From positions 186,001 to 250,000 of the forward strand of contig CAJMPR010000002.1 in NCBI GenBank assembly GCA_905215345.1: a stretch of DNA of 64,000 nucleotides, read 5' to 3'. The notes beneath the pieces are model-generated. The model saw only the letters and a list, made by a program, of their open reading frames with translations. It was not told the origin of the DNA and made no database searches. Positions within the stretch are counted from its first letter, which is position 1. The number at the start of each line of letters is the position of its first letter. Made by a program: the position numbers and the translations under genes. This stretch comes from an uncultured bacterium (GTDB lineage: Bacteria > Bacteroidota > Bacteroidia > Bacteroidales > Bacteroidaceae). Shown here piece by piece: positions 27,684-36,880 of this stretch.

Positions 27684-27691
27684 TATCTTTG
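27684..27691 (+). promoter_or_regulatory. Candidate -7 element of the xylan HTCS gene
   Basis: TATCTTTG matches TAnnTTTG and lies 32 nt before the start codon. None of the phased boxes sits at the usual distance, so this gene is probably expressed constitutively at low level. Confidence 0.5.
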
Positions 27692-27723
27692 CCTGACTTT
27701 TGTATCTATAAAAAAGAAAGACT

Positions 27724-30700
27724 ATGAAAAAATGCCTTTGGAAGATACTTATATTATGGCTGTGTTGCATGACTCAGCATATTGGAGCACAAACAGGAAG
27801 AGTTTATACTACGGATAGGGGATTGTCAAGTAGTTTAGTTATCCAACTTTTTCAAGATAGCCATGGCTTTGTATGGGTGGCAACGGAGTATGGACTAAAT
27901 AAGTTTGACGGTCTGCGTTTTACCAATTATTGTCATGTTTCAGGGGATTCTACTTCCTTAAGAAATAACTATGTACGTTCATTATTTGAAGATAGTCGGC
28001 GGAATTTGCTGGTTGGTTGTATCGATGGATTAATGAAGTATGACCGGGAAACAGATACCTTTTTAGAAATTCCAATGTTACGTGGCGGTAAACGGGTTTT
28101 TCCGCACGTTACACAGATGCGGGAACTGCATAATGGAGAAATCTGGATGACAACTACCGGACAGGGAATGTTCCGGTTGGACGAACAAATGAAACAGGCC
28201 GTTTCCGTAGATGACCTTTTGCGGCAGTCCAATTTTAATTTTCAGTCTTGTTTTTATGAAGATTCATATTATAATATCTGGATAGGTACTTATGGTAATG
28301 GGTTGATTTGTTATTCACCTGGAACAAAAGAAGTACGTGTATTCAAATATCCCATAATTAATGATAATGATGTGGCTGCTATTATAGAAGATAAGCAAGG
28401 TAATCTTTTTGTTGGAACACAAAAACAGGGCTTATCCTATTATAACAGAAAAGAGAATCGATTTACTTCTGTTCCTTATACAGGAAACAGTACTTTATCG
28501 GTTTATTGCATGTCTTTGGTAGACGGGCAACTGCTGGTCGGTACTGACGGACAAGGATTGAAGAATTATAATCCGGTGAAGAAGCAACTCGAAGATTATA
28601 CTATCAATTCTGCACCGATAGATTTCTCGGAAGGCAAGATACATGCAATTTTGGAAGATAAAGATAAAAACCTTTGGTTAGGATTATTTCAAAAAGGGCT
28701 TGTTCTGATTCCTAAACAAGACAATCCATTTGAGTATTATGGTAATAAGTCTATCTATTATAACCCTATAGGACAAGGGTGTGTCATGTCTGTTTATCAG
28801 GATAGTAACAGGCATTTGTGGGTTGGAATGGATAATGAAGGCGTTTTCGAATTGAATACGGAGGGAAAGCGATTGAGACATTTTAAACCGGAAAATTCTC
28901 CTCGTTCAGTAGCCAATACGATAATGTGTATGTATGAAGACTCGGAAAATAATTTCTGGTTAGGTTCTTATACCCGAGGAATTGCCAAAATGAATCGAAG
29001 TACGGGTGAATGTGAGTACTTTTTGCCGATTGCCAATGAGAAGATTATCTCAATTACTGAGGATAAAAATAAGAATTTGTATATTGGCACATTAGGCTCC
29101 GGCTTCTACCAATATAATTTAATAACGGGGAGTCTGAAGCATTATGAATCTTCCGGTGATGAAACCGGAGACTTGAAACGTAATGAACTTGCCAACGACT
29201 GGATAAACTATATTTTTTGTGATAGCGAGGGTATCATTTGGCTGGGACATTATAAAGGAATAAGCTGTTTTAATCCGCAGACGGGAAATTTCGTGAATTA
29301 TAACCAAGTGAATACTCTTATTTCCGGCTGCGTGGGCTATGTGGTACAAGAAGATTATAATGGAAATATCTGGGCAGGTACAACGGATGGCCTCTATTGT
29401 TTCAATAAGAAAACGGGGACATTGCGGAAATTTACAACGGTGGATGGACTGCCTAACGATGTGATTTGCGGATTGAGTGAAGATTCGCATCATAATATAT
29501 GGATTAGTACCTATAGGGGCATTAGTAAATATGAAGCAAAGGAAGACCGTTTTATCAATTATTATTCGGGAGACGGTTTACAGGGTAATGAGTTTACCCA
29601 CGGCGCTTTTTACAAGGATAAAAGTGGTAAGATTTATTTTGGTGGCGTCAATGGTATCACCAGCTTCTTCCCGGAAAGTATAGACACAATGATGAAAGAA
29701 ATGGAAGTGTGTATTACAGATTTCTATATATTCAATAATCCGGTACATAAGAATACGCTTTCAGGTGGAAAGCCGGTGATATATACATCGGTGCAAGATG
29801 CGGATTTTTTCCAGTTATCCTATTATGATAACACATTCAGCCTGATGTTTTCTACATTGCAATATAATAATCCGGAACAAATATCCTATCAGTATAAGAT
29901 TGACGAGTTAAGTCCCCAATGGTTTAGTTCCGAACCAGGTGTGAATAGTGTGACTTATAATAATCTGCCTCCCGGTAAGTATACGTTCCGGGTGCGTGCG
30001 CTTAATCATGGAAGCTATTCTGAAATGCGTACTATAAAGATTTTGATTACTCCTCCTTGGTATCAAACATGGTGGGCCTACTCTATTTATGTTGCTTTGA
30101 TTGGGTTGCTACTGTTAGGGATTGTCAATTATATACTCTCTCGTCTGCGCCATCGTCGTGAGATATTGAAGCGCGAACATGCCGAACAATTGAATGAGGC
30201 TAAATTGCAGTTCTTTATCAATATCTCTCACGAGATACGTACACCGATGACACTTATCATCAATCCGTTGGAGAAACTGCTGGCTGAGAAGAAAGATACT
30301 GAGTTACATAAAACTTACTTGATGATTTACCGTAACGGTCAGCGTATCCTGCGGTTGATAAACCAATTGATGGATATTAGGAAATTAGATAAAGGACAGA
30401 TGTACCTGAAACTCCGTGAAACCGATATGGTAGGCTTTATTGATGACGTGATACAGACATTTGAATATTTGGCGCATAAAAAGAATATTCGTTTCGTTTT
30501 TGAACATCAGATGCCTCAATTGAAAGTATGGATAGACTTGAATAATTTCGACAAGGTGCTGATGAACATTCTTTCCAATGCCTTTAAATATACACCGGAA
30601 GAGGGAGAAATACAAGTCAGCCTGACGACCGGAAAAGATATGTCCCGTAAAGATGCACTGCGCGAATATTTTGAAATTGTCATCACAGATAGCGGTATCG

Positions 30701-31806
30701 GTCTTGACCGAAATAAGATAGATCGTATCTTCGAGCGTTTTTACCAGATAGATAACGATGTTACAAAGTCGAACTTTGGTACGGGTATCGGTTTGCATTT
30801 GTCCCGTTCGTTGGTGGAATTGCATCACGGTATTATTTTTGCCGAGAACCGGGAAGATGGTCCGGGAAGCCGTTTCGTTATACGTCTGCCGTTAGGCTCC
30901 GACCATTTGCGTGCGGATGAACTGGAAAATGCAGAAGCAGGGGAAATAATACCGCATTCTGTTTCAAAACCTGTTTTACCACAATTGGAAGAGGAACTTA
31001 TAGAAAAAGAGGATGAGAGTAAAACAGGTAAGGCCAAAACGCGTTTGAGGGTATTGGTGGTTGAAGATGAAGAAGAAATCCAATCTTATCTGAAATCCGA
31101 ATTATCAGACGAATATAAGGTGGATACTTGCAATAATGGTAGAGAAGCATACGATTTCATTTTGCGTGATGCGCCCGATCTGGTAATCTCAGACATTATG
31201 ATGCCCGAGATGGACGGATTGACATTGTGCCACAAGTTAAAGCAAAATACCAATATTAATCATGTACCTATTGTGTTATTGACTGCCAAGTCAAAACCGG
31301 AAGATACTTTGGAAGGAATGGAAACGGGTGCAGATGCCTATATAGTCAAACCTTTTAATACGGAATTACTGAAAAAGACTATTGCCAACTTGATTGCCAA
31401 TCGCCGTTTATTACGTAATAAATTCAGTGGAGCACAACAACAGGAAGATAAAATCGATAAGATTTCTATGAAGTCCAATGATGAAATCCTGATGAATAAG
31501 ATAATGAAAGTGGTGAATGAACATCTGGATGATCCTGAACTGAATGTAGAAATGCTTGCTGCCGAGGTAGGATTGAGCCGGGTGCATGTGCACCGTAAGT
31601 TGAAGGAGCTGACGAACCTTTCCACACGTGATTTTATCAAGAATATCCGTTTGCAACAGGCTGCTACATTGTTGACTCAGGATCAAAAACTTACAATATC
31701 GGAAATAGCCTATGCTACCGGATACTCCAATTTGTCCCATTTCTCCAGTTCCTTTAGGGAGAAGTATGGAATGTCACCGAAAGAGTATATGAACAAGCAT
31801 CGGTAA
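27724..31806 (+). CDS. Hybrid two-component system sensor-regulator (HTCS) of the xylan locus
   Basis: 1360 residues combining sensor kinase and transcription factor. Domains: signal peptide (1-22), two reg_prop beta-propellers (about 25-690), a Y_Y_Y domain (about 700-775; VNSVTYNNLPPGKYTFRVRA), one membrane helix (about 783-805), HisKA with SHEIRTP (H836), HATPase (NAFKYTPEEGE, GTGIGLHLSR), receiver with ISDIMMPEMDG (D1157), and an AraC-type HTH (about 1265-1360; EIAYATGYSNLSHFSSSFRE). It senses an oligosaccharide in the periplasm and activates the locus. Divergent orientation to susC and the AraC-type output make it the best candidate to bind the phased boxes. A lyase gene follows 94 bp downstream. 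Confidence 0.95.
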   Translation: MKKCLWKILILWLCCMTQHIGAQTGRVYTTDRGLSSSLVIQLFQDSHGFVWVATEYGLNKFDGLRFTNYCHVSGDSTSLRNNYVRSLFEDSRRNLLVGCIDGLMKYDRETDTFLEIPMLRGGKRVFPHVTQMRELHNGEIWMTTTGQGMFRLDEQMKQAVSVDDLLRQSNFNFQSCFYEDSYYNIWIGTYGNGLICYSPGTKEVRVFKYPIINDNDVAAIIEDKQGNLFVGTQKQGLSYYNRKENRFTSVPYTGNSTLSVYCMSLVDGQLLVGTDGQGLKNYNPVKKQLEDYTINSAPIDFSEGKIHAILEDKDKNLWLGLFQKGLVLIPKQDNPFEYYGNKSIYYNPIGQGCVMSVYQDSNRHLWVGMDNEGVFELNTEGKRLRHFKPENSPRSVANTIMCMYEDSENNFWLGSYTRGIAKMNRSTGECEYFLPIANEKIISITEDKNKNLYIGTLGSGFYQYNLITGSLKHYESSGDETGDLKRNELANDWINYIFCDSEGIIWLGHYKGISCFNPQTGNFVNYNQVNTLISGCVGYVVQEDYNGNIWAGTTDGLYCFNKKTGTLRKFTTVDGLPNDVICGLSEDSHHNIWISTYRGISKYEAKEDRFINYYSGDGLQGNEFTHGAFYKDKSGKIYFGGVNGITSFFPESIDTMMKEMEVCITDFYIFNNPVHKNTLSGGKPVIYTSVQDADFFQLSYYDNTFSLMFSTLQYNNPEQISYQYKIDELSPQWFSSEPGVNSVTYNNLPPGKYTFRVRALNHGSYSEMRTIKILITPPWYQTWWAYSIYVALIGLLLLGIVNYILSRLRHRREILKREHAEQLNEAKLQFFINISHEIRTPMTLIINPLEKLLAEKKDTELHKTYLMIYRNGQRILRLINQLMDIRKLDKGQMYLKLRETDMVGFIDDVIQTFEYLAHKKNIRFVFEHQMPQLKVWIDLNNFDKVLMNILSNAFKYTPEEGEIQVSLTTGKDMSRKDALREYFEIVITDSGIGLDRNKIDRIFERFYQIDNDVTKSNFGTGIGLHLSRSLVELHHGIIFAENREDGPGSRFVIRLPLGSDHLRADELENAEAGEIIPHSVSKPVLPQLEEELIEKEDESKTGKAKTRLRVLVVEDEEEIQSYLKSELSDEYKVDTCNNGREAYDFILRDAPDLVISDIMMPEMDGLTLCHKLKQNTNINHVPIVLLTAKSKPEDTLEGMETGADAYIVKPFNTELLKKTIANLIANRRLLRNKFSGAQQQEDKIDKISMKSNDEILMNKIMKVVNEHLDDPELNVEMLAAEVGLSRVHVHRKLKELTNLSTRDFIKNIRLQQAATLLTQDQKLTISEIAYATGYSNLSHFSSSFREKYGMSPKEYMNKHR

Positions 31807-31900
31807 TGTCGTTTTAAAAAGAGAAAGGAAGCTAAAAAAAACTTTAGTTATTGAGTGTGGAAGCCTTGTTGTACGTATTCCTTTTAAAACGAATAATAAG

Positions 31901-34648
31901 ATGAGGAAAGCTATACTATTTATACTGCTACTTACAGTAACAGTATTACAAGCACAGATTGATACTCGCACCCTGCAACTTCCGCAGGGGCATCCCCGTT
32001 ATTTGACTGATACGGATGGTAAACGAGTTACCCGGGAGTTAATCAAGAACGAACCCTGGGCAAAAGATGTGTTCGAGAAACTCAAAAAGAAAACAGACCT
32101 TTATATTGAGTTGACCGAGGCGCAGCCTGATTGGCTTTTGTCCCGTCTCGCCATGTATTGGAATTCTCATGCTACCGATGTATATGTAAAAGGTGAAAGT
32201 TTTGATCATGCCGGCGGTGTGAAAGCTCCTGTCCCTACAGTACGTTTCACCGGTACGCGCGGAACGTTTGCCACTCATGGCCGTCCCAAGTTGGCAGACG
32301 TAATCCCTTATGATGACAAGGACGGGAATGTCACTTTTCATAATAATACATTGCCGGGACGTCCGTTGGAGAGTATACATCCTTCCAAGACCGGACGTAA
32401 TATTGAAAGCCTGAACCGTGAAATCATGGGAATTGCCCGTGATGCCGCTTTTCTTTACTGGTTGACAGATGAGGAACAATACGCCCGATTGGCGGCAGGT
32501 GTTTTTGATACCTATATGCAAGGTATTTATTATCGTAATGTCCCTGTGGCTGTGGATTACGGGCATCAGCAAACATTGGTCGGTATGAGCTCTTTTGAAG
32601 TGATTCACGAAGATATTCTTTATGATATTGTTCCCCTTTATGACTTTCTGCACGATTATCTGGCTGCCCGTTATACTGATAAGATGGATATCTATGCCGG
32701 AGCTTTTAAGAAGTGGGCGGATAATATTATAGCCAACGGTGTCCCTCATAACAACTGGAATCTGATGCAGGCACGCTATATCATGGATATCGGTATGATA
32801 CTCGAAGATGACAACCGTTATGCCGATGGGAAAGGACGTGGTTATTATATTGATTATGTGCTCAATCAATCCAGTATCCGTCAATGGAGTTTGAAGAAAT
32901 TGGCGGATTATGGTTACGACTCCCATACAGGCATCTGGGCAGAATGTCCGGGGTATAGTAGCGTGGTGATGAATGACTATGCCAACTTTATAAGTCTGTT
33001 CGACCGTAGTCTGCATTGTGATTTGACTAAAGAGTTGCCAGTTCTTACCAAAGCGGCTGCGGCAACTCCCCAGTATCTGTTCCCTAACCGGATGATATGC
33101 GGTTTTGGTGATACTCATCCCGGTTATTTAAAAATGACTCCGATTGTGCGAATGATTGAAAATGCCCGGGCCAATGGTAAGAAGGAGCAAGAAGAATACT
33201 TTACTGCCATGCTGAAGTGTCTGGATGCTGATGCTGCTAAGAGTACAGAGAAAAACAATGTGCGTGTTTCCGTCAATTCATTCTTTGATGACAAGCCATT
33301 GGACTTGAAACCGGATATCAGGGCAGGTAAAATAGATGATTATGTTTCTCCTTTGTTCTATGCTCCCAACGTGTCATGGTTGGTACAGCGCAATGGCATG
33401 AATCCTCGTCACAGCATGATGATTTCCCTGAATGGGAGCGAAGGTAACCACATGCATGCCAATGGCATCTCAATGGAACTCTATGGAAAGGGCTATGTAC
33501 TGGGACCCGATGCCGGTATCGGTTTATATTTGTACAGCGGTTTGGATTATGCCGAATATTATTCTCAGTTTCCCAGCCATAATACGGTATGTGTAGACGG
33601 AATTTCCAGCTATCCGGTGATGAAGAGCAATCATTCGTTCGACTTGCTTTCTTGTTTTCCGGCCTCTTCCGAAGCGAAAGTTGTAGAGAATAAATACCTT
33701 CCCGTTACTTACAGCGATGTCTATTTCCGTGAGCCGGAAAGCCGTGCCGACCAGACCCGACTGATGAGCATCGTTACTACCGGACCGGAAACGGGGTACT
33801 ATGTCGACATCTTCCGTAGTCGTAAGGAACGTGGTGAAGACAAGATGCACGATTACTTTTACCATAATCTCGGTCAGCAGATGAGCCTGCAAGCTGCCGA
33901 TGGCTCTGATTTGAATTTGCAGCCCACTGAGGAACTGGCATTTGCCGGAGCGCATCTGTACGCCTATTCTTATCTCTATGATAAGAAATGTGCCCAGACT
34001 GGAAAGGATGTAAAAACTGTATTCACCATACAGATGCCCGACAAAGACGATATACAGATGAATATGTGGATGAAAGGGGAGAAAGACCGTACTGTGTTCT
34101 CTGCCCTCAGTCCTATGACCGAAGGACTAAGCCGTACTCCGAATATGCCATACAATATCAAGGAACAACCTACGTTGACTTTTGTGGCACGCCAGATAGG
34201 TGAGGCGTGGAACCGGCCTTTCGTAGCCGTGTACGAACCTTCTTCAGTGAAAGAACCTGAACAGATTTCCTCCGTCACTTTTCCTTCGGTGAAGTGTAAG
34301 CAGGCGGGTAGCCATGTCGGTATCTGTGTAGAACAGAAAAGCGGACGTACAGACCGGATTATTTCTTCGGACGATGCAACACAACTTTGTGAGATGGAAG
34401 GACTGAAAGCTGCTGCCACCTATGCCTTATGGGGAAACAAACAAGGCGAGGGCTGTACTTTCTTTTTAGGTAACGGTACGTTGTTGCAAACATCTGAAGT
34501 AACTGTCAAATCGGTTATACCGGTTAATGTATTATTGGAGAAAGGTACGGACGGATGGTATTATAGAACTTCCGGTGCTTGTTCCATTACCCTGAACGGG
34601 AAAACTTATAAAGTTAAGGACGCAGTTACACAAAGAACAAGGTTATGA
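31901..34648 (+). CDS. Heparinase II/III-family polysaccharide lyase-like protein
   Basis: 915 residues with a signal peptide (MRKAILFILLLTVTVLQAQ). An N-terminal alpha/alpha toroid (about 60-440) holds HNNWNLMQARYIMDIG and IWAECPGYSSVVMNDYANF, and the heparinase II/III-like beta-sandwich follows from about 480 (SLNGSEGNHMHANGIS, GPDAGIGLYLYSG, FPSHNTVCVDG). These match lyases that cleave uronic-acid-linked polysaccharides by beta-elimination, with Asn, Tyr and His in the cleft. I cannot assign it to a particular PL family. It overlaps the following GH28 gene by 4 bp, so the two products probably act on one pectin- or glycosaminoglycan-like substrate. It lies after the xylan sensor gene with no clear promoter of its own; a 10-bp inverted repeat (31810-31819 / 31882-31891) spans the gap. 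Confidence 0.8.
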   Translation: MRKAILFILLLTVTVLQAQIDTRTLQLPQGHPRYLTDTDGKRVTRELIKNEPWAKDVFEKLKKKTDLYIELTEAQPDWLLSRLAMYWNSHATDVYVKGESFDHAGGVKAPVPTVRFTGTRGTFATHGRPKLADVIPYDDKDGNVTFHNNTLPGRPLESIHPSKTGRNIESLNREIMGIARDAAFLYWLTDEEQYARLAAGVFDTYMQGIYYRNVPVAVDYGHQQTLVGMSSFEVIHEDILYDIVPLYDFLHDYLAARYTDKMDIYAGAFKKWADNIIANGVPHNNWNLMQARYIMDIGMILEDDNRYADGKGRGYYIDYVLNQSSIRQWSLKKLADYGYDSHTGIWAECPGYSSVVMNDYANFISLFDRSLHCDLTKELPVLTKAAAATPQYLFPNRMICGFGDTHPGYLKMTPIVRMIENARANGKKEQEEYFTAMLKCLDADAAKSTEKNNVRVSVNSFFDDKPLDLKPDIRAGKIDDYVSPLFYAPNVSWLVQRNGMNPRHSMMISLNGSEGNHMHANGISMELYGKGYVLGPDAGIGLYLYSGLDYAEYYSQFPSHNTVCVDGISSYPVMKSNHSFDLLSCFPASSEAKVVENKYLPVTYSDVYFREPESRADQTRLMSIVTTGPETGYYVDIFRSRKERGEDKMHDYFYHNLGQQMSLQAADGSDLNLQPTEELAFAGAHLYAYSYLYDKKCAQTGKDVKTVFTIQMPDKDDIQMNMWMKGEKDRTVFSALSPMTEGLSRTPNMPYNIKEQPTLTFVARQIGEAWNRPFVAVYEPSSVKEPEQISSVTFPSVKCKQAGSHVGICVEQKSGRTDRIISSDDATQLCEMEGLKAAATYALWGNKQGEGCTFFLGNGTLLQTSEVTVKSVIPVNVLLEKGTDGWYYRTSGACSITLNGKTYKVKDAVTQRTRL

Positions 34649-36042
34649 AACTGAAACCGTTACTTCTCATATTGCTTTTGATAGCCGGGTTCGGAACTTC
34701 TGTCCAAGCACAGTTGCAAACATATCCTGCGAGTCTGCATACAGGATTGCCGCATAATGACGATTATACGGTTCGTGTCCGTATTCCGGGCAAGGAGTGG
34801 CAGGATTTATTTGAGTACAAGGTGCAGGTCGATTTGGATAAACCGCAGGACGCTACTATGGTACAGTTCGATATGGGCAGTCCGGTAGAAGTAATGGTAA
34901 AAAAGAATAACGGTACGGTGCGTGAGGTTGCTATACGTCCGTTGAACAATAAGATAACTTATAGACAGATACAAAATGCCATATTCTTTACTTTGGATAA
35001 ACCGCAATATCTTTCCGTGGAGTTTAATGGTGACCGTTTGCATAATCTGCATCTTTTTGCCAATCCGGTAGAGGCTGAAACATATGATAAAGAAGAGAAA
35101 GGAGTCATGTATTTCGGTCCGGGGGTACACCGCCCGAAGGATTTGCCCAATGACCAGATACGCGTGCCGGGTAATACCACCGTTTATTTGGCGCCTGGTG
35201 CCGTATTGAAGGCTAAACTTCTGGTGGATAAAGTAGAAAATGTACGTATTATCGGTCGTGGCATTCTGGACCATCCGGTCCGGGGCATTGAAATAACAGA
35301 TTCAAAGAATGTGTTAATAGACGGCATTACGGTTGTGAATCCCGAACATTATACGGTCTTCGGTGGCGGTTCAGCCGATGTCACTATCCGCAATCTGAAG
35401 TCTTTCAGTTGCAAAAGTTGGAGCGACGGCATTGATATGATGTGTTGTCGCCGTGTATTGGTAGATAATGTTTTTCTTCGTACCGGTGACGACTGCATTG
35501 CCCTTTATAATCACCGTTGGAACTGGTGGGGTGGGGCAAGTGATATAACCGTGCAGAACTCCGTACTTTGGGCGGACGTTGCGCATCCTATCAATGTAGG
35601 CGGACACGGTGATCCCGATTCCCCAAGCGGCGAAGTGATTGAGAATCTTATCTTTCGCAATATAGATATTCTGGAACATGATGAAGATGATCCGATGTAT
35701 CAAGGATGCATGACAGTGGATTGTGGCGATAAAAACTGGGTGCGTAATGTACTGTTTGAGAATATCCGTATTGAGAATATTCAGGAAGGGCGGTTGTTTT
35801 ATGTAAAAGTCCGTTTTAATCCTAAATATGACAAGCAACCGGGGAATGGTATTGAGAATATTACCTTTCGTAACATTACTTATACAGGGGTTGGTGAGAA
35901 TCCCTCGCTTATTCAAGGATTGGATAAAGACCGGCTTGTGAAGAATATAACTTTCGACCATATTCTTATCAATGGCGAAAGGATGAAAGAACTGGACGGG
36001 GTTACTACGAATGAATTTATAAAAGGAGTAAGAGTTCAATGA
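34645..36042 (+). CDS. GH28-family polygalacturonase-like glycosidase
   Basis: 465 residues with a signal peptide (to about residue 22) and an N-terminal beta-sandwich to about 150. A right-handed beta-helix follows with GH28 motifs: NTTVYLAPGAVLKAKL, IIGRGILDHP, WSDGIDMM, TGDDCIAL (catalytic Asp pair), NVGGHGDP (His) and KVRFNPK (basic subsite residue). GH28 enzymes hydrolyse alpha-galacturonosyl or related rhamnose/xylose linkages in pectins. It starts in an ATGA overlap with the lyase stop, a sign of translational coupling. A paralogue with the same N-terminal domain lies at 53609. It ends near the convergent DUF6078 gene, with a palindromic array between. Confidence 0.87.
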   Translation: MKLKPLLLILLLIAGFGTSVQAQLQTYPASLHTGLPHNDDYTVRVRIPGKEWQDLFEYKVQVDLDKPQDATMVQFDMGSPVEVMVKKNNGTVREVAIRPLNNKITYRQIQNAIFFTLDKPQYLSVEFNGDRLHNLHLFANPVEAETYDKEEKGVMYFGPGVHRPKDLPNDQIRVPGNTTVYLAPGAVLKAKLLVDKVENVRIIGRGILDHPVRGIEITDSKNVLIDGITVVNPEHYTVFGGGSADVTIRNLKSFSCKSWSDGIDMMCCRRVLVDNVFLRTGDDCIALYNHRWNWWGGASDITVQNSVLWADVAHPINVGGHGDPDSPSGEVIENLIFRNIDILEHDEDDPMYQGCMTVDCGDKNWVRNVLFENIRIENIQEGRLFYVKVRFNPKYDKQPGNGIENITFRNITYTGVGENPSLIQGLDKDRLVKNITFDHILINGERMKELDGVTTNEFIKGVRVQ

Positions 36043-36083
36043 CCTGCTGACTTGCTTCAATAAACATAGGGTTGTCTTTCTTT

Positions 36084-36193
36084 TCTCATCACTGTGAGAA
36101 ATCTTTCTTATCGCGATGAGAAAAGATTCTTATCGTGATGAGAAAAAAATCTCATCACCATGAGAAAAAAATCTCACCGCGGTGAGAAAAATA
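36084..36193. repeat. Five-unit 22-bp array of TCTCA/TGAGA palindromes
   Basis: Five 16-bp cores start at 36084, 36106, 36128, 36150 and 36172, with 6-bp linkers (AATCTT, AAAGAT, then AAAAAA twice). Core 5 (TCTCACCGCGGTGAGA) is a perfect palindrome and core 2 is one mismatch away; the others keep the TCT..AGA ends but vary in the centre. Because the ends are complementary, each linker is also the loop of a potential hairpin. The array lies between the 3' ends of the convergent GH28 and DUF6078 genes, so it may act as a bidirectional terminator or RNA stabiliser. There are no unique spacers, so it is not a CRISPR. Confidence 0.85.
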
Positions 36194-36203
36194 GACTCCT
36201 GCG

Positions 36204-36638
36204 TTACCAGTCGTACTTATCTACGTACTCATCAAAAGCAGGTTCTTCTTTGATTCCGTTTCGGAGGAATAACTGTCGGATAAACTCCTGTTCTTTGGGA
36301 TGGATGAGGCGTTCCTTATTAAAAACACGATAGTACATGTTGCGATGGAAATAGTTGTATATTTCCTCTTTAAGTCTGAGTGCTTCAGTATGGGGTAACT
36401 TGTCCAGCAAGTGTGTAATGCCAAGAGCAAAGTGTGACAGCCGGTCCGGTTGGAAATAAGGACATATCTTCTCTTTCCCTGTCACATGAGTGGGATTGAG
36501 TACTGAGATAGATACTGTTTCGGGAGTTATATGCCGGGCTACCTGATAGCGCAGGCACTCTGCAGTGTGAGGACAGTCAGCATTAAGGCAATGTAAGTAT
36601 GTCTTGGGGACGGTGTTATAATCAAAATCTTTTTCCAT
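36204..36638 (-). CDS. DUF6078-type small hypothetical protein
   Basis: 144 residues, no signal peptide, so cytoplasmic. It resembles Bacteroides proteins annotated DUF6078; the function is unknown. Visible features are a cysteine cluster near the N-terminus (HCLNADCPHTAECLRYQ, with CPYF further on), which could bind zinc or an iron-sulfur cluster, and a helical, charged C-terminal half. It is a single gene with its own -7 box, between the two carbohydrate loci and convergent with GH28. Nothing links it to glycan use. Confidence 0.8.
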   Translation of the reverse strand: MEKDFDYNTVPKTYLHCLNADCPHTAECLRYQVARHITPETVSISVLNPTHVTGKEKICPYFQPDRLSHFALGITHLLDKLPHTEALRLKEEIYNYFHRNMYYRVFNKERLIHPKEQEFIRQLFLRNGIKEEPAFDEYVDKYDW

Positions 36639-36664
36639 TGTAATACGGTTAATGTGTTCAACTG

Positions 36665-36672
36665 CAAAGGTA
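36665..36672 (-). promoter_or_regulatory. Candidate -7 element of the DUF6078 gene
   Basis: TACCTTTG on the minus strand matches TAnnTTTG, 26 nt before the start codon. No phased boxes are present. Confidence 0.45.
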
Positions 36673-36880
36673 CGCTTTTACTTTTTATTGGGCCTTTCTA
36701 ATCGGCTAATTCGTGATTTATAAATGAAGAAAAGTATTGACTCTTATGTTTCATCTCTAAACTTTTTAGTAAAAAACGGATATTCGATTGCGTAAGCCGA
36801 AATACTCGTTCGTAGTATAAAGTGTTATCGGTTCATTAGAACTTATGATATAAATCATTAAGAATCAAAAATAAGAGACC

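Noticed and set aside
32039..33118. Long minus-strand open frame (359 codons) opposite the heparinase-like gene
   Set aside because: It lies fully antisense to a well-supported gene, has no recognisable domain, and is rich in Ile/His/Thr as expected from mirrored codon bias.
35371..36060. Minus-strand open frame of 229 codons opposite the GH28 gene
   Set aside because: Antisense to a clear GH28 with all motifs; the translation has no family resemblance.
36084..36193. CRISPR array
   Set aside because: The repeat unit is 22 bp in total with 6-bp near-constant linkers; there are no unique spacers and no cas genes.
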